A DNA stretch of 64,000 bases from Stomoxys calcitrans. Its lineage: Eukaryota; Arthropoda; Insecta; Diptera; Muscidae. The position numbers and the translations under genes are program-made. Below are positions 41,070 to 52,324 of the stretch, piece after piece. The notes beneath the pieces are model-generated. The model was not told where the DNA came from and ran no database searches. It saw nothing but the letters and a program-made list of their open reading frames with translations. Location of the stretch: assembly GCF_963082655.1 (NCBI RefSeq), contig NC_081552.1, positions 68,245,465 to 68,309,464 on the forward strand. The letters run 5' to 3'. Positions within the stretch are counted from its first letter, which is position 1. Each line of letters starts with the position of its first letter.

Positions 41070-42766
41070 GTGTGGCGCTAATACTTATCCCCTGCCGTGT
41101 GAGATCTACTTGGTTTTCTGTTGCTTCCAGAACAGACGTTTCAGTCATTGGGTCCGTCAATATGGACTTTCGCAAGTTATTGGCCTTTTTAAAGCGATCT
41201 GGATGGCAGACAGCCACTTAAACCTTACCTTTTCACACCTATTATATGCCAACGATTGTACGATCACGACTTCAGGCACCCACGTTGTACAGAACCCTTC
41301 ACATAAGCGCTATTGCGATTTGTTATAAAGTCAGGAGTACAAAGAAAATACAGCTTACCAGAGTATTTCTGGCTCATCTACGTTCTGAGAGATGTAGCCA
41401 TCTCAATTCATACCAACGTCTTAAATGTGTGCCCTGCTTTCAAATAGGTACTATCTGTCTATCTGCCCAACCAATCCTATTCCACTCACTTCTCAAAATC
41501 GTAGCCTACTTGAACGCGTTTTGCTCTATCTCTCTCTCTCGCTTTCTCTGTGGTTGTGCCTACACGATAAGTTTCCTACACGACTAAGTTTCCTCTATGG
41601 GTTTTCCAGTAAATGTTAATACAAATTGATGTTCACACAAAATTTTTTCAAAATTTAATTTTTTTACAAAATTGTATGGGAATTTTTAGAAATTCTCGTT
41701 GAAATTAGTTTTTTTTTACCTAGAATTTTCAATAGGAAATTAAGTTTTGCTAAGTGGCTTTAGATTTTTCCTAGGTGAAAAGATAACCCTCGCGTTAAGC
41801 ATTCAGTATTGTCAACAACACTCGTGAGCTTGCAAAGGAAAAACCAAGAACAAGAAATGTGGTTGGCATCCGAAGAAAGCAAAGCAAAGAGGAAAGCATT
41901 GGAGATTGCTTTGAATCGCTGATTTTAACATACGCTGTGGTTTATGTTCCAATTTATTGCCATCGCATTTATATTCAGCACTTTACCTGACATTCTCCGC
42001 TTCGTTTCCTGCTGATGGCAGTCATCGTCTGTCATCAGTCGAGCAAATTACACTTGAGAATTTTCCCTATTTTTCCTTTTTTTCGTTCACTATAGCCACT
42101 ATATATTGCATATATCCTCTTTAGGTAACCAGCCAAATGCAGACTTTTTGAAGCGTGGGGAAAGAGCTCTTGACAGACATTTTCTAGATAACAGGAAGCT
42201 GTTAAAATAGGGGGTGGGAGTGAAAATGCTTTTTGCATAAGCAAAAGCAAGTTTCGCTGAATTATGATTTCCAATTAATTACAAATAAAGTTAATTTTAT
42301 ATACCCAAGGCTTGTCACAACCAGATATATCGAGTTAAAGCTCTTCCCCGGCATACAAAAGGGAAAATGTGATGCAAAAAAAATTTAAGAAAAAGAAAAC
42401 CACTGGCCTTTTTCATAAAGGGTTTTATAAAGCTACTCTGTGGTTGCTTTAATCATAACTCCTTTGAATTATTGCATGCCAGGTGCAATGCTATGATTTT
42501 AAACTAACGAGAAGTCCAGCAACGTTGGAGTTATACACTTAACGACATTTATACAAAGGAAAATTTCGGGAAACTTTTGCTAAAGGATCCTGCCAAAAAA
42601 TCTTTTGTCATTAAATAGAAGGATCATACTCTATTCAAAGACTCAACATGGTTGTAAAATTTCATAAAAATCGAATCAGATTTATTGATAGATCCAATTA
42701 TCTGCGTAGCTTGATATACTCTCTGGGAATCCTAAGCCCATATGTGGCGAAGGAAAAGAAAATGTA
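41070..42766. other. Unassigned stretch
   Basis: No recognisable gene. The open frames at 41110-41619 show no domain. 41490-41511 shares CTCAAAATCGTAGCCTACTT with 45019-45038. Sequence from 41640 on is AT-rich. Confidence 0.35.
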
Positions 42767-43007
42767 TTGGGTTGCCCAAAAAGTAATTGCGGATTTTTGA
42801 AAAGAAAGTACAATAAATGCATTTTTAATAAAACTTAGAATGAACTTTAATCAAATATACTTTTTTACACTTTTTTTCTAAAGCAAGCTAAGAGTAACAG
42901 CTGATAACTGACAGAAGAAAGAATGCAATTACAGAGTCACAAGGTGTGAACAAATTTGTCAACGCCGACTGTATGAAAAATCCGCAATTACTTTTTGGGC
43001 AACCCAA
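42767..43007 (+). mobile_element. Mariner-derived MITE (241 bp)
   Basis: Perfect TIR text TTGGGTTGCCCAAAAAGTAAT / ATTACTTTTTGGGCAACCCAA with TA on both sides (42765-42766, 43008-43009). The inside is the two ends of the mariner at 29748-30639 joined, with the transposase missing. It is the inverse orientation of the 6008-6243 copy. Confidence 0.92.
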
Positions 43008-43049
43008 TAGTATTTTTTTTTAACTTATGAGGGCTATGCGCCAAAAAAG

Positions 43050-43112
43050 TAAATAAAACGGCAATAAGTTCAACCGGGCCGACCTCTGTATACCCTCCAC
43101 CCCCGATGTATA
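43050..43112 (-). repeat. Mini-me terminal fragment
   Basis: GTTCAACCGGGCCGACCTCTGTATACCCTCCACC is a decayed version of the palindrome-plus-end text seen at 34070 and 57390. Confidence 0.55.
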
Positions 43113-43124
43113 AAATAAATTTCT

Positions 43125-43256
43125 CATAAACACTCTATTAGGGAACAGGGGACACTGCTCTCATATCGATGAGTGTAGTCCGATTTAAGTTTAAGCTCAA
43201 TGATGAGGAACCTCATTTTTTATGTCGAACTCGAATGGTATGTCGCATAGCGACAT
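43125..43256 (-). mobile_element. SINE body fragment
   Basis: GGGAACAGGGGACACTGCTC, ATATCGATGAGTGTAGTCCG and CTCAATGATGAGGAACCTC match 22845-22930 in order. It breaks at the hairpin 43237-43274. Confidence 0.7.
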
Positions 43257-43274
43257 ACCGCTATGCGACATACC
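43237..43274. repeat. 14-bp perfect hairpin at a SINE/retroelement junction
   Basis: GGTATGTCGCATAG (43237-43250) pairs with CTATGCGACATACC (43261-43274). The loop CGACATACCG is itself complementary to the outer arm, so three alternating copies of one motif occur. Confidence 0.9.
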
Positions 43275-44215
43275 GTTCCATACCGGCGCCATATGCGACC
43301 ATGCTTACCTCCGCGCCTAGGTAAGGACCAGCGGGGCAAGACTTTGGCAGAGCAGATTGAACGCTTCAATATCTGCACGGTAAATGAGGAAGCCCCCACT
43401 AGGATTACGAGATGGCGCAGCAGCTCGCCAGACATCTTCATTGCATCCCCTGATCTTCTGGGTATAGTAACCTGGCAAGCCGTCATTTTACTATACTCGG
43501 CAATAATACTCATCAACGACCGACGACCTGACTTCATAACCTCTGAGCGCCAGACGTTTATAAATCAGAAGAAGGCCCTGAGATTGGCTTCAGAGAGTAC
43601 ACCAATCGTCCAATCACTTCCCTCATATGTGCCAGTTGCTGAGAGAAAATTACGATACATCGTTTACGCAGCATCCGCTCGCCGTATAACTGCCGGTCGA
43701 ATACCCCCAGTGCGGCCAAATTTCCTGGGCCAGACATTGGTACTCACAAATGAGTGCGATGGGATTTGTTGCACGGACCCCACTAATCACTGAATCAGCG
43801 AGCTAAATCTGGAAATAAACAGAATAGTCAACGAACATAAGCGGAATATGTGGCTGAAACACTTGAAGCAATCTAATTAAGGTACCGGTTTAGGCAAGCT
43901 GCGATCTACCGTTAAGCCACTCTCGAAACCCAGATGAAGCGTTGAAAGGATCTCAGTCACTCAGTGACTGACCCGAAAAGATGTGCCAGATTATTCAACA
44001 GTCAATTTATCGTCCATCCCGAGAGTGACAAGGCTAGGAAAAGAGCCATTCGTCGAGTCCGTTGTCTCCGAGCCGATGGAGAGCCATCACAATTTACCGT
44101 GGACGAATTTACAAATGTCATCCGTGGCGTCAAAACATCTAAGGCGTTGGGCCCCGACGCAATCTCTGCACTAATGCTGAATAATATGGATCTGCTTGGA
44201 GTTGAATACGTAGAT
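43275..44215 (+). pseudogene. Non-LTR ORF2 (endonuclease end to RT start), third family
   Basis: 43263-43793 is open and reads GKTLAEQIERFNICTVNEEA, TRITRWRSSSPDIFIASPDL (the SSPD motif of the endonuclease), then DRRPDFITSERQTFINQKKA at the start of the linker. After a frameshift, 43964-44263 reads DPKRCARLFNSQFIVHP, RRVRCLRADGEPSQFTVDEF and SKALGPDAISALML, the last being the first RT motif. This layout is common in jockey/I-group ORF2 proteins of flies. The sequence then runs into a mini-me tail, so the RT is truncated. It differs from the I-like copies at 1 and 38.5 kb. At least two frameshifts make it inactive. Confidence 0.8.
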
Positions 44216-44229
44216 TTTTCTGTACAACT

Positions 44230-44470
44230 GTATACATTGTGGGGTCGCAGATCAATTTTTTGAGGTTCTAAAAAACCACCCTACCCTATGTTGGTGGGTA
44301 TAAAAAGAAGCTGTTCATAGTTTCAGCTCAGCACCCTAGTTTTTAAAGAGTGCAGCATGACAGACGGACGGACATACAGAAGGACAAGGCTAGGTAGTCT
44401 TACATTTCTACAACAATCAATAATATAAAACAAAATGAATAGATCCCCTTCCTATGTGTATAAAAAAGTA
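44230..44470 (+). repeat. Mini-me family B tail fragment
   Basis: GGTGGGTATAAAAAGAAGC, GTTTTTAAAGAGTGCAGCATGACAG, ACGGACGGACATA and CATTTCTACAACAATCAATAATAT match 35330-35440 with divergence. Confidence 0.6.
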
Positions 44471-44474
44471 TATT

Positions 44475-45590
44475 GTGCTTTTGGACAACTTTTCTGCAGT
44501 GTATCCATGGTTTGAAAACGTTTTAATTATTATTTCGACATAACTCAAAGTTTTGCCTTTTCTGAGAAAAGAAAACCAATGTGGCTATAAACTCAGGCAC
44601 ACATCTCCCACCTTGCTCAAAGTCATTTTTTTGCGAAGGAGCGTGTCTGTTGGCTCGTTAAAGCTGAAATCCTTCAGAATTAACACGCCAAAGGTTTTGT
44701 TTGTTTGGCTGTTATAGTTTTTCTTTAGTTCAGACTCCCCTTTCTTCCTATGCATGCTTTTCGAAAACCCCAGAAAAAAAAACTGTTTTTCTTTGGTTAC
44801 GTGAATTGCTTTGATTGACAGGTTTCAGCAGTAGAACCCTCAAGTTGGAAAAAGAAATAAGGCCGGAAAGTTGATAAGAACCAAGCGGTAAACTTCCTTA
44901 TTGCTTACCTTACTCTTCCCTTAAATTTCCCCGCAAAATTGCAACATAAACCAGAGTATTAAATGAATTTATTCCATCCATATAATGCTCCGTTTTTTGT
45001 TTCTTTTTCTAGCAAAACCTCAAAATCGTAGCCTACTTTAAGGCTTTGTTCTCTCTTTTTTTTATTTTTGTGTTTATACTACGTCACCTGTCAACATGTC
45101 ACATTGTGGATCACATCATTTGTTGTTCATATTGTGGCTGCGAAGTTGCTGTTGCTGCTGCTCGATGTGTAATCATCAACCCGCCTTCATTGACGTTTTT
45201 CCTTTTGACGTTTTTGTTATTTCGTGTTTGTGCTGTTATTGTGGTAGTTCTTTTCATTTGCTTGAAGTAGGTAACAATTATATAAAAGCTCAAAAAATTA
45301 CCATTTAATAACACGCCATCATCAACTTTAAAAGGTCATTAAAACCATGAATTTTATACGAAATTACTAGGAAGTTCCTTTTACCAGGGCAGCCAGCACT
45401 TAAGTGTTATTTTAATTTAAAAGGTTTAACAGTCAGTCTGGTAAAAGCTGAAGGTGATAAAAACATTCTGAGAATTTTGGCAATACAAATGTTTCATTTC
45501 CTACAAATATGCACAACCTTTACTAAACTTTATGAAATAAATACAGCTTCTTAAAGTAGGCAATATTTTTCGATTATGTGGCAAATGACC
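44475..45590. other. Unassigned, possibly single-copy non-coding DNA
   Basis: No transposon landmark is seen. GCT/TGT-rich runs at 45120-45250 generate overlapping open frames without any domain. Confidence 0.35.
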
Positions 45591-45599
45591 AAAATAAAT

Positions 45600-46060
45600 G
45601 TAGATTCCTTCCCGCTGCATCGGTTTATATGGGAGCAACATCAGGTTAAAGACCGATTTGCACCGAACTTGGCACAGTTGTTGGAAATTGTAACAGAAAA
45701 ATGTTTAGCCCAATCGGCATCTAGTGGCTCTAGATGTCAAATCAGGAGAGCGATTTATATAAGAGCTATATCAGGTTTTATACAGATTTGGACCATACTC
45801 GTCACAATTGTTGGCAGCAATAACAGAACACTGCGTTCACAATTTTAGACCAATTCCAGGGGCACAATATGACAAATCAGAAGGTCAGTTTATGGGAGCT
45901 ATATCAGGTTAGACATCGATCTACAGCATACTCATCACGATTATTGCGGTTTCTAGGGGCTCGAGATGACAAATCAGGAGATCGGTTTATAAAGAAGCTA
46001 TATCAGGTTGGACATCGATTTACGACATATTCGTCACGATTATTGGCAGCATGCATGGCG
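45600..46060 (-). repeat. Diverged mini-me family A sub-repeats
   Basis: Three or more units with CGGTTTATATGGGAGC, ATATCAGGTTAAAGACCGAT and CAGTTGTTGGAAAT-type strings match the reversed family A units at 48600-49000. No termini are seen. Confidence 0.6.
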
Positions 46061-46369
46061 ACGTAGAGCAAGATAAGGGAGTTGGCGACGAATGCACATG
46101 CCGCACTATAAAATAATGGATGAGAAGGATTACGAAATTCCTTTGGAAGATAAGGAACATGACAAATCGTGGATAACAGTCGTACTGCGGCAAAGTGAGA
46201 AGGAGATCAATATGGCTTCCGGTATCATTACGGGCATATAGCACTACTAGAGGGTAATTTTTACACAATTTGATTTATTTGATGTTAAAATAATTCAAAA
46301 AATCTGATATTGTCCGGCTGCAGACCATAGGGTAAAATGTTTCTATTTCATTTAATAGAACACCAAAAA

Positions 46370-46912
46370 ACTCTGGGGCCATAAAAGACGCATTTATTGT
46401 CCGATGTCGCTGAAATTTGAGACAGTGAGTTTGGTTAGGCTCTTCGACGTCCTTCTTCAATTTTGCCCAGATCGGTCCAGATTTGAATATAGCTGCCATA
46501 TAGACCGATCTCTCGATTTAAGGTTTAGGGCCCATAAAAGAGGCATTTATTGTCCGATTTCGACGAAATTTGGGACAGTGCTTTGGTTAGGCTCTTCGAC
46601 GTCCTTCTTCAATTTTGCCCAGATCGGTCCAGATTTGGATATAGCTGCCATGTAGACCGATATCTCGATTTTAAGTCTTGGCCCCATAAAAGGCGCATTT
46701 ATAATCCGATTTCACTGAAATTTGACACAGTGACTTATGTTCGACTTTTCGATATCCGTGTCGTATATAGTTCAGATCTGTATGAGGTATATGAGCATAA
46801 GGTATGATACTTTCACCGAATTTTGATGAAAGGTGGTTTACATATATACCCGAGGTGGTGGGTATCCAAAGTTCGGCCCGGCCGAACTTAACGCCTTTTT
46901 ACTTGTTTTAAG
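46370..46912 (+). mobile_element. Mini-me-type element, family B, 3' part
   Basis: Three reversed units with AGCTGCCATATAGACCGATCTC and GGCCCATAAAAG are followed by GAAAGGTGGTTTACATATATACC, GGTGGGTATCCAAAG, TTCGGCCCGGCCGAA (46871-46885) and TTTTTACTTGTTT. It is the reverse orientation of 34062-35512 and lacks the 5' half. Confidence 0.82.
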
Positions 46913-46974
46913 TTAGGCAGAAAAATGGGTTTTTTGCAAATGCAATATATGAAGTGTAGTAATTTTTTTTTTTT

Positions 46975-47095
46975 GCTGCGTTACAAACGAAGATACTCTT
47001 AAGAGCACAGTTTTAACCTAGAAGACATAACTTTTTGACAAATCCTACCGACGAGTTTAGGTGGGTCCAAAGGAAATCTCGATCTAGGAAACCAG
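46975..47095. repeat. Unnamed dispersed repeat, copy 1
   Basis: TACTCTTAAGAGCACAGTTTTAACCTAGAAGACATAACTTTTTGACAAATCC is nearly repeated at 55770-55830. I do not recognise the family. Confidence 0.6.
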
Positions 47096-47099
47096 TCAA

Positions 47100-47830
47100 A
47101 TGCTTTTACAAAGCGAAAAACACGTTTTTCTGCCTAACATTTGTTTGTGTTCTATTTGAAATATAAACAGATCACTCTTTGGTTTTCAGCCGGACAATAT
47201 CCGATTGTATGAAAAATTAAAACGCAAACAAAATTGATTTGATTGATTTACTACTGCAATAACGTAGATATCTCTTCGTACTCATATTGCTAATTGGGAA
47301 AGCTTTAGGACTTATAAAGACATGACGCAAATTATAAGCATATACGACAATAGTAGAATGAAAATTTCTACCGGATATCTTTTCCATCAAAAACGGACTT
47401 TTGAATTTGTGATATCGTTTAAGCAGAATGTATTGTATATGACTATTCGTAAAAATTGGTCAAATTACTTTTTTGAAATATGAAATAAGCTGATTCGCCG
47501 AAACTATTAGTATAAAACTAAGATATTTGCAAAGCCAACCATATTATGATTAGGGTCTGCCCATAAATAGTGTGTTGACAAGCAGTACAAAAAGTAGTTC
47601 TGACTTTATGAGCAAATGTCACCGCCGATGGGTCAGTTGCTGAAACTAGTAGCGACCAAAATTTCAATAAAAAATTTGAGGTATCTTCACCAATTACACA
47701 CCAACAGAAGAATTTTGTCAATTCTTCGACTTTGAAAAAACGTGGTGTGAAAATTTATTTATTGAGCAGAAAGTGTGCGCAGATCTGTATTTTTTTAACT
47801 CAGGTTAAGTTCTTGAACGGGCCAAATCAA
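47100..47830. other. Unassigned AT-rich stretch
   Basis: No feature is recognised. The open frame at 47518-47721 (-) shows no known domain. Confidence 0.35.
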
Positions 47831-48290
47831 GACCGTTGTTCCGATTACGGGTCTTTAGCCCATAAATGACGCATTTTTTACCCGATTGTGCCGAAATTTT
47901 AAGCAATGAGTTGCATTACGACTCCTGACGTCCGACTTTAATAAGGTTCAGATCGGACTCTATTTAGACATAGCTGCCACTTAGACCAATATGCCGATTT
48001 AGGGTTTTTGCCTGTAACAGGAACATTTATAATACGATTTCGCTAAAATTTTAAGCAGTGCATTATATTAGATCGCTTGACGTCCTTGCCAATTACGCAT
48101 TTGATGGACCGTATTGAAACAAAACTATTTAATATATAAATCTTTATTTAAATTAAGGGCTTTAATCCCATAATAAGGGGATTTATTGCCCGATTTCGCT
48201 GAAACTGTGACTTGTATAAGGCTTCTCGATGCCTGTATCAAATGTAACGCAGATCAGCCCTTATTTAGATAAAAGTATGGGATGCCACGA
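47830..48290 (+). repeat. Diverged family B-like sub-repeats
   Basis: Units include TTTAGCCCATAAATGACGC, CCCGATTGTGCCGAAATTTTAAGCA and CTTGACGTCC, like the reversed units at 46380-46720 but older. Confidence 0.5.
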
Positions 48291-48324
48291 CAGTGGGCAC
48301 CAAGCATTAGCGCCCCAAATCAAA

Positions 48325-49356
48325 TTGAAAACAAGATATGGTCCGCCTTGGACCACAATTTAATTATATGTTGGAGACCTGTGTAAAATGTAAGCTAATT
48401 CGAATAAGAATTGCGCCCTTTGGGGGCTCAAGAATAAAAATAGAAAGATCGATTTCTATGGGAGCTGTATCGGGCTCTAGACCGATTCAGACCATAATAA
48501 ATACGTATGTTGATGGTCATGAGAGGATCCGTCGCAAAAATTTCAGGCAAATCGGATAATAATTGCGACCTCTAGAGGCTCAAGAAGTCAAGATCCCAGA
48601 TCGGTTTATATGGCAGCTATATCAGGTTATGAACCGATTGAACCATACTTGGCACAGTTATTGGATATCATAACAAAATACTACGTGCAAAAATTCGTTC
48701 AAATCGGATACGAATTGCGCCCTCTAGAAGCTCAAGAAGTCAAGACCCAAGATCGGTTTATATGACAGCTATATCAGGTTATGCACCGATTTAAACCATA
48801 CTTAGCACAGTTGTTGGATATAATAACAAAACACGTCGTGCAAAATTTCAGTCCAATCGGATAAGAATTGCGCCCTCCAGAGGCTCAAGAAGTCAAGACC
48901 CAAGATCGATTTATATGGCAGCTATATCTGGTTATGGACCGATTTGAACCATACTCGGCACAGTTGTTGAATGTCATAACAAAACACGTCGTGCAAAATT
49001 TCATTGCAATCGGATAAGAGTTGCGCACTCTAAAGGCTCAAGAAGTCAAGACCCAAGATCGGTTTATATGGCAGCTATATCAAAACATGGACCGATATGG
49101 CCCATTTACAATACCAACCGACCTACACTAATAAGAAGTATTTGTGCAAAAATTTCAAGCGGCTAGCTTTACTCCTTCGGAAGTTAGCGTGCTTTCGACA
49201 GACAGTCGGACGGTCGGACATGGCTATATCGACATAAAATGTCGCGACGATCAAGAATATATATACTTTATGGGGTCTCAGACAAGTATTTCGAGTAGTT
49301 ACAAACAGAATGACGAAAATAGTATACCCCCCATCCTATGGTGGAGTGTATAAAAA
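48325..49356 (-). mobile_element. Mini-me-type element, family A, lacking terminal palindrome
   Basis: Five reversed units with GATCGGTTTATATGGCAGCTATATC. It then has the sub-terminal block (GCTAGCTTTACTCCTTCGGAAG, GACAGACAGTCGGACGG, AAGAATATATATACTTTATGGGG) and the end CCATCCTATGGTGGAGTGTATAAAAA. The 3' palindromic end is missing on the left, where family B-like sequence abuts. Confidence 0.85.
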
Positions 49357-49359
49357 GAC

Positions 49360-50068
49360 CCAAACTTGGGATGATTTTCCATTACGAAAAATGACGCCAA
49401 AACAAATGTATCCCATAATATACAAATGCACGCCAAAAATAAATACAATTTTCGAACGAATATTAAATTGTTGTCAAATTTTTATTTAGAATTAGAGGTG
49501 TACTTTCATAATGCAATATCACCCAAACACCAACACGTAAATAGACCCCATGTTGTGCATAATCACCCCAAATATTTTGTTATGGTTTACAGTGTATATT
49601 TGTGTAAATTCATAGTATTATTTAGGTGTCATTTCATGAATGATTTTTTACAGATCGGAGTAAGAGTTTGCGAAAGAAAGAAATAGTAAACAAAGATAAT
49701 TGTACTTTTTTTAATCGTAAACATTAAAATCCGTTTGTTTTTTAAGGAAAAAGCTAATAAGATCACGCAATTTTTTAAAAATATTTTTAAATTCGTTGAA
49801 AATGGAAAAATATTTGCAGAAATCGCGTGGTTTGTGAAAGGTGAAACATTTTTTGAGCTGCAGGCAAAAAAAATTTTCAAATGTCGAACCAGTTTTGGAA
49901 AATATTTTCAAATTATTTGAAAAAATTTTTTTTTTTTAAATCGGGCGATTTTTCGAAGACATTCTTCTAGTTTTTAAAAGCACTGAAGACAAAGAATATT
50001 GTCAAAAATAGCGCGATTTTTTCAAAAATATGTTTCAATTTATGAAAAAGAGTGCCGCAGTAGAAAAA
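49360..50068. other. Unassigned, strongly AT-rich
   Basis: Open frames at 49629-49920 lie on both strands and are low in complexity. Confidence 0.4.
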
Positions 50069-50070
50069 TA

Positions 50071-50400
50071 TTTTAAACAAGTAAAAGTGCGCTAGGTTCA
50101 CTCAGGCCGAATCTCTTATACCGTCCACCATGGATCGCATTTGTCAAGTCCTTTGCCCGATAGGGTGTGGACCGAATCGAACCACAATAGGTTTGGGTGT
50201 TGGAGACTATAGTAGAAGTCATGTGCGAAATTTCAGCGAAATCGGATAAGAACTGCGCACTGTAGAGGCTTAAAAAGTAAAATCGGGCGATAGGTTAATA
50301 TCTCCTGATAATATTTCTTAAGCCTATAGAGGGCGCAATTCTTATCCGATTTGACTTACATTTTTTACAACGACTTCCCCCTTAAACCCTTAATTAAAGT
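50071..50400 (-). mobile_element. Mini-me family A 3' fragment
   Basis: AAACAAGTAAAAGTGCGC, a decayed palindrome (TTCACTCAGGCCGAA), TATACCGTCCACCATGGATCGC and ATTTGTCAAGTC match the reversed end at 57372-57450. Confidence 0.7.
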
Positions 50401-50404
50401 CCTG

Positions 50405-52320
50405 TTTAAGGGTGTAGTGGATCTCCAGAGACTTGGGCTCAAAAGTGGAAGCCAATTTCGTGCTCTACCCCCAAAGACCTAATCTAAGATCCATACTTTC
50501 ATGGTCGGTAAATATGTTCGATTTGATGAGTTTTTTGAAAATTATTGTTAAGGCCCATCTTAGAGAGGGAACGTTAAAAAATAATACCGCAAACAACCGC
50601 AACGAAGTCATAACGAAGATAAGTAATGTATGAGCAATTTTGACAACTCTGCCCTCTTTCTGTTCATGTTTTCTTCTCCATATTAGCGCCATTTACTGGC
50701 TGTTTTCAATTGGATCAACTAAATATATTTGAAAACAGCCAGTAGATGGCGTTAATTTAAATGTTAGTGCTACTACTCGCTTGAAGTGGCATATTGTCTA
50801 TAACATTGATCATCATGTGGTAGTTGTCTATAAATGACTATATGACTACCTATTAAATAGTCATCGTTTAGTCTTTTTTTAAATCAAATTGTCATATTAA
50901 ACGATTTAATGTGGTAAAGAACTAATTTGTCGGCCTGTATATTTGGTGCGGTGGCGATAGTTCTTACTAGTAAACCACGTGAAACTTTTGAACAAAAAAG
51001 TGTTGCCCAGCAGCACGTCGTTTGGTCTTGTCTATCGATGAGCTAAAAATGATTGCAATCTTAACCTTAAGGTTTCCAACTCCTCCTATCACGCCGAACG
51101 TTATAATTTTGGGAATATGGCGGCTTACATTTATTTGTGTTCCCAGACATTAATTAAATCACACAGTGCCCTGTTAGGTCATTATGATTGATCGACTGTT
51201 TTGGGGTGAGGTGTTCCGCCAGATATATGAGCAGAATGAAGATATCAGATTCGTAGTCCACAACGTTATACCTTGAATTTAACCCCATATTGTCATGATT
51301 GGTGTATACAGCCGTTGAGTGGATGATGTCTATATGAGGCTTGTGCGCCACACTCCATCTGCCACTTGATTACATGTTTGAATGACGCACTCTACTCAAA
51401 AATAAATATCATTTGAACCTTCATTATTTTAATTGGTCAAATAACCTATTGTAGCCGATTTTTTGAGATAAAGCGCCGCCTAGATTCTTCGCCACAAAGT
51501 TTAATGTTATATTCGTAATCTGCTCTCAAATGATTTTCATTTGAGTGTCATCTAGAATAATCGAATAATATTCCCATTTTGGGGAGCTTTTTGTGGGTGG
51601 GCATATTCATAGTCTACTCCCGAATGCCTTTTATTTTAGTTCCCTGTTGATTTGTGTATGCAATATGTCTGTTTGGGGGAGTTTTCGGGGTTGGGAGACC
51701 CCTTGGATACTTGATCCCAATTTTAAATACCATATTCGTGTTCTACTCTCCAGTACCTTTCATTTGATACCCATATTGTCCCCATCGGTCCGCTTTTGAG
51801 TTTAAGTGGTGTTTTTTTGGGATAACGGGGGAGGGTCCGCCCCTTCCAATATCAACAAATTATATAGCCTATCCCTCCTTCCTGATCATATTCGTAAAAC
51901 ATTTGAACACTTTCGGTTAACTTTCCTTTGAGTCCCATATTGTCATGATCGTCCAAAAAGTCTATTTTAGGGGTTTTGTGGTCGCGACGGCCCCCCAGTT
52001 ACTTGGATCCAACTTTTGATGTCAAATTTGTATTCTACTCCGGAATACCTTTCATTTGAGTCCCATATTGCTCCTGTCGGCCAACTTTTATTTTTGGGTC
52101 GTACATTTGGGGTAAGGGGGAGGGTCCGCCCCCTACCGATATCAAAAAATTATATAGCCTGTTGCTCCTTTCAGACCAACCTAGACAATCTGTGAAAATG
52201 TCAAAGGAATCGGTTCAGCCCTTTTTGTGTCTATACGGAACAAACATATTTACAAACCCCAAAAATCCACAAACCCACAAACATTCAAACACAAACTAAT
52301 TTATATATTCTAAATAACAA
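50405..52320 (-). mobile_element. Reversed Helitron fragments with intervening DNA
   Basis: 50410-50550, 51140-51370 and 51540-52320 are reversed Helitron units (for example CCTTTCATTTGAGTCCCATATTG, AGGGTCCGCCCCCTACCGATATC). The reversed 5' sub-terminal block TCGGTTCAGCCC..TATACGGAACAAACAT ends near 52310 (AACTAATTTATATATTC). 50560-51130 is not Helitron-like. There is no coding sequence. Confidence 0.7.
50685..50753. repeat. 25-bp hairpin with two mismatches, 19-nt loop
   Basis: Arms AGCGCCATTTACTGGCTGTTTTCAA (50685-50709; first 20 bases AGCGCCATTTACTGGCTGTT) and 50729-50753 pair except at two positions. The flanks are not repeats I recognise. Confidence 0.85.
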
Positions 52321-52324
52321 ATTT

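Noticed and set aside
43263..43793. 176-codon frame as an intact gene
   Set aside because: It is the endonuclease-to-linker part of a non-LTR ORF2 and is cut by frameshifts and a truncation.
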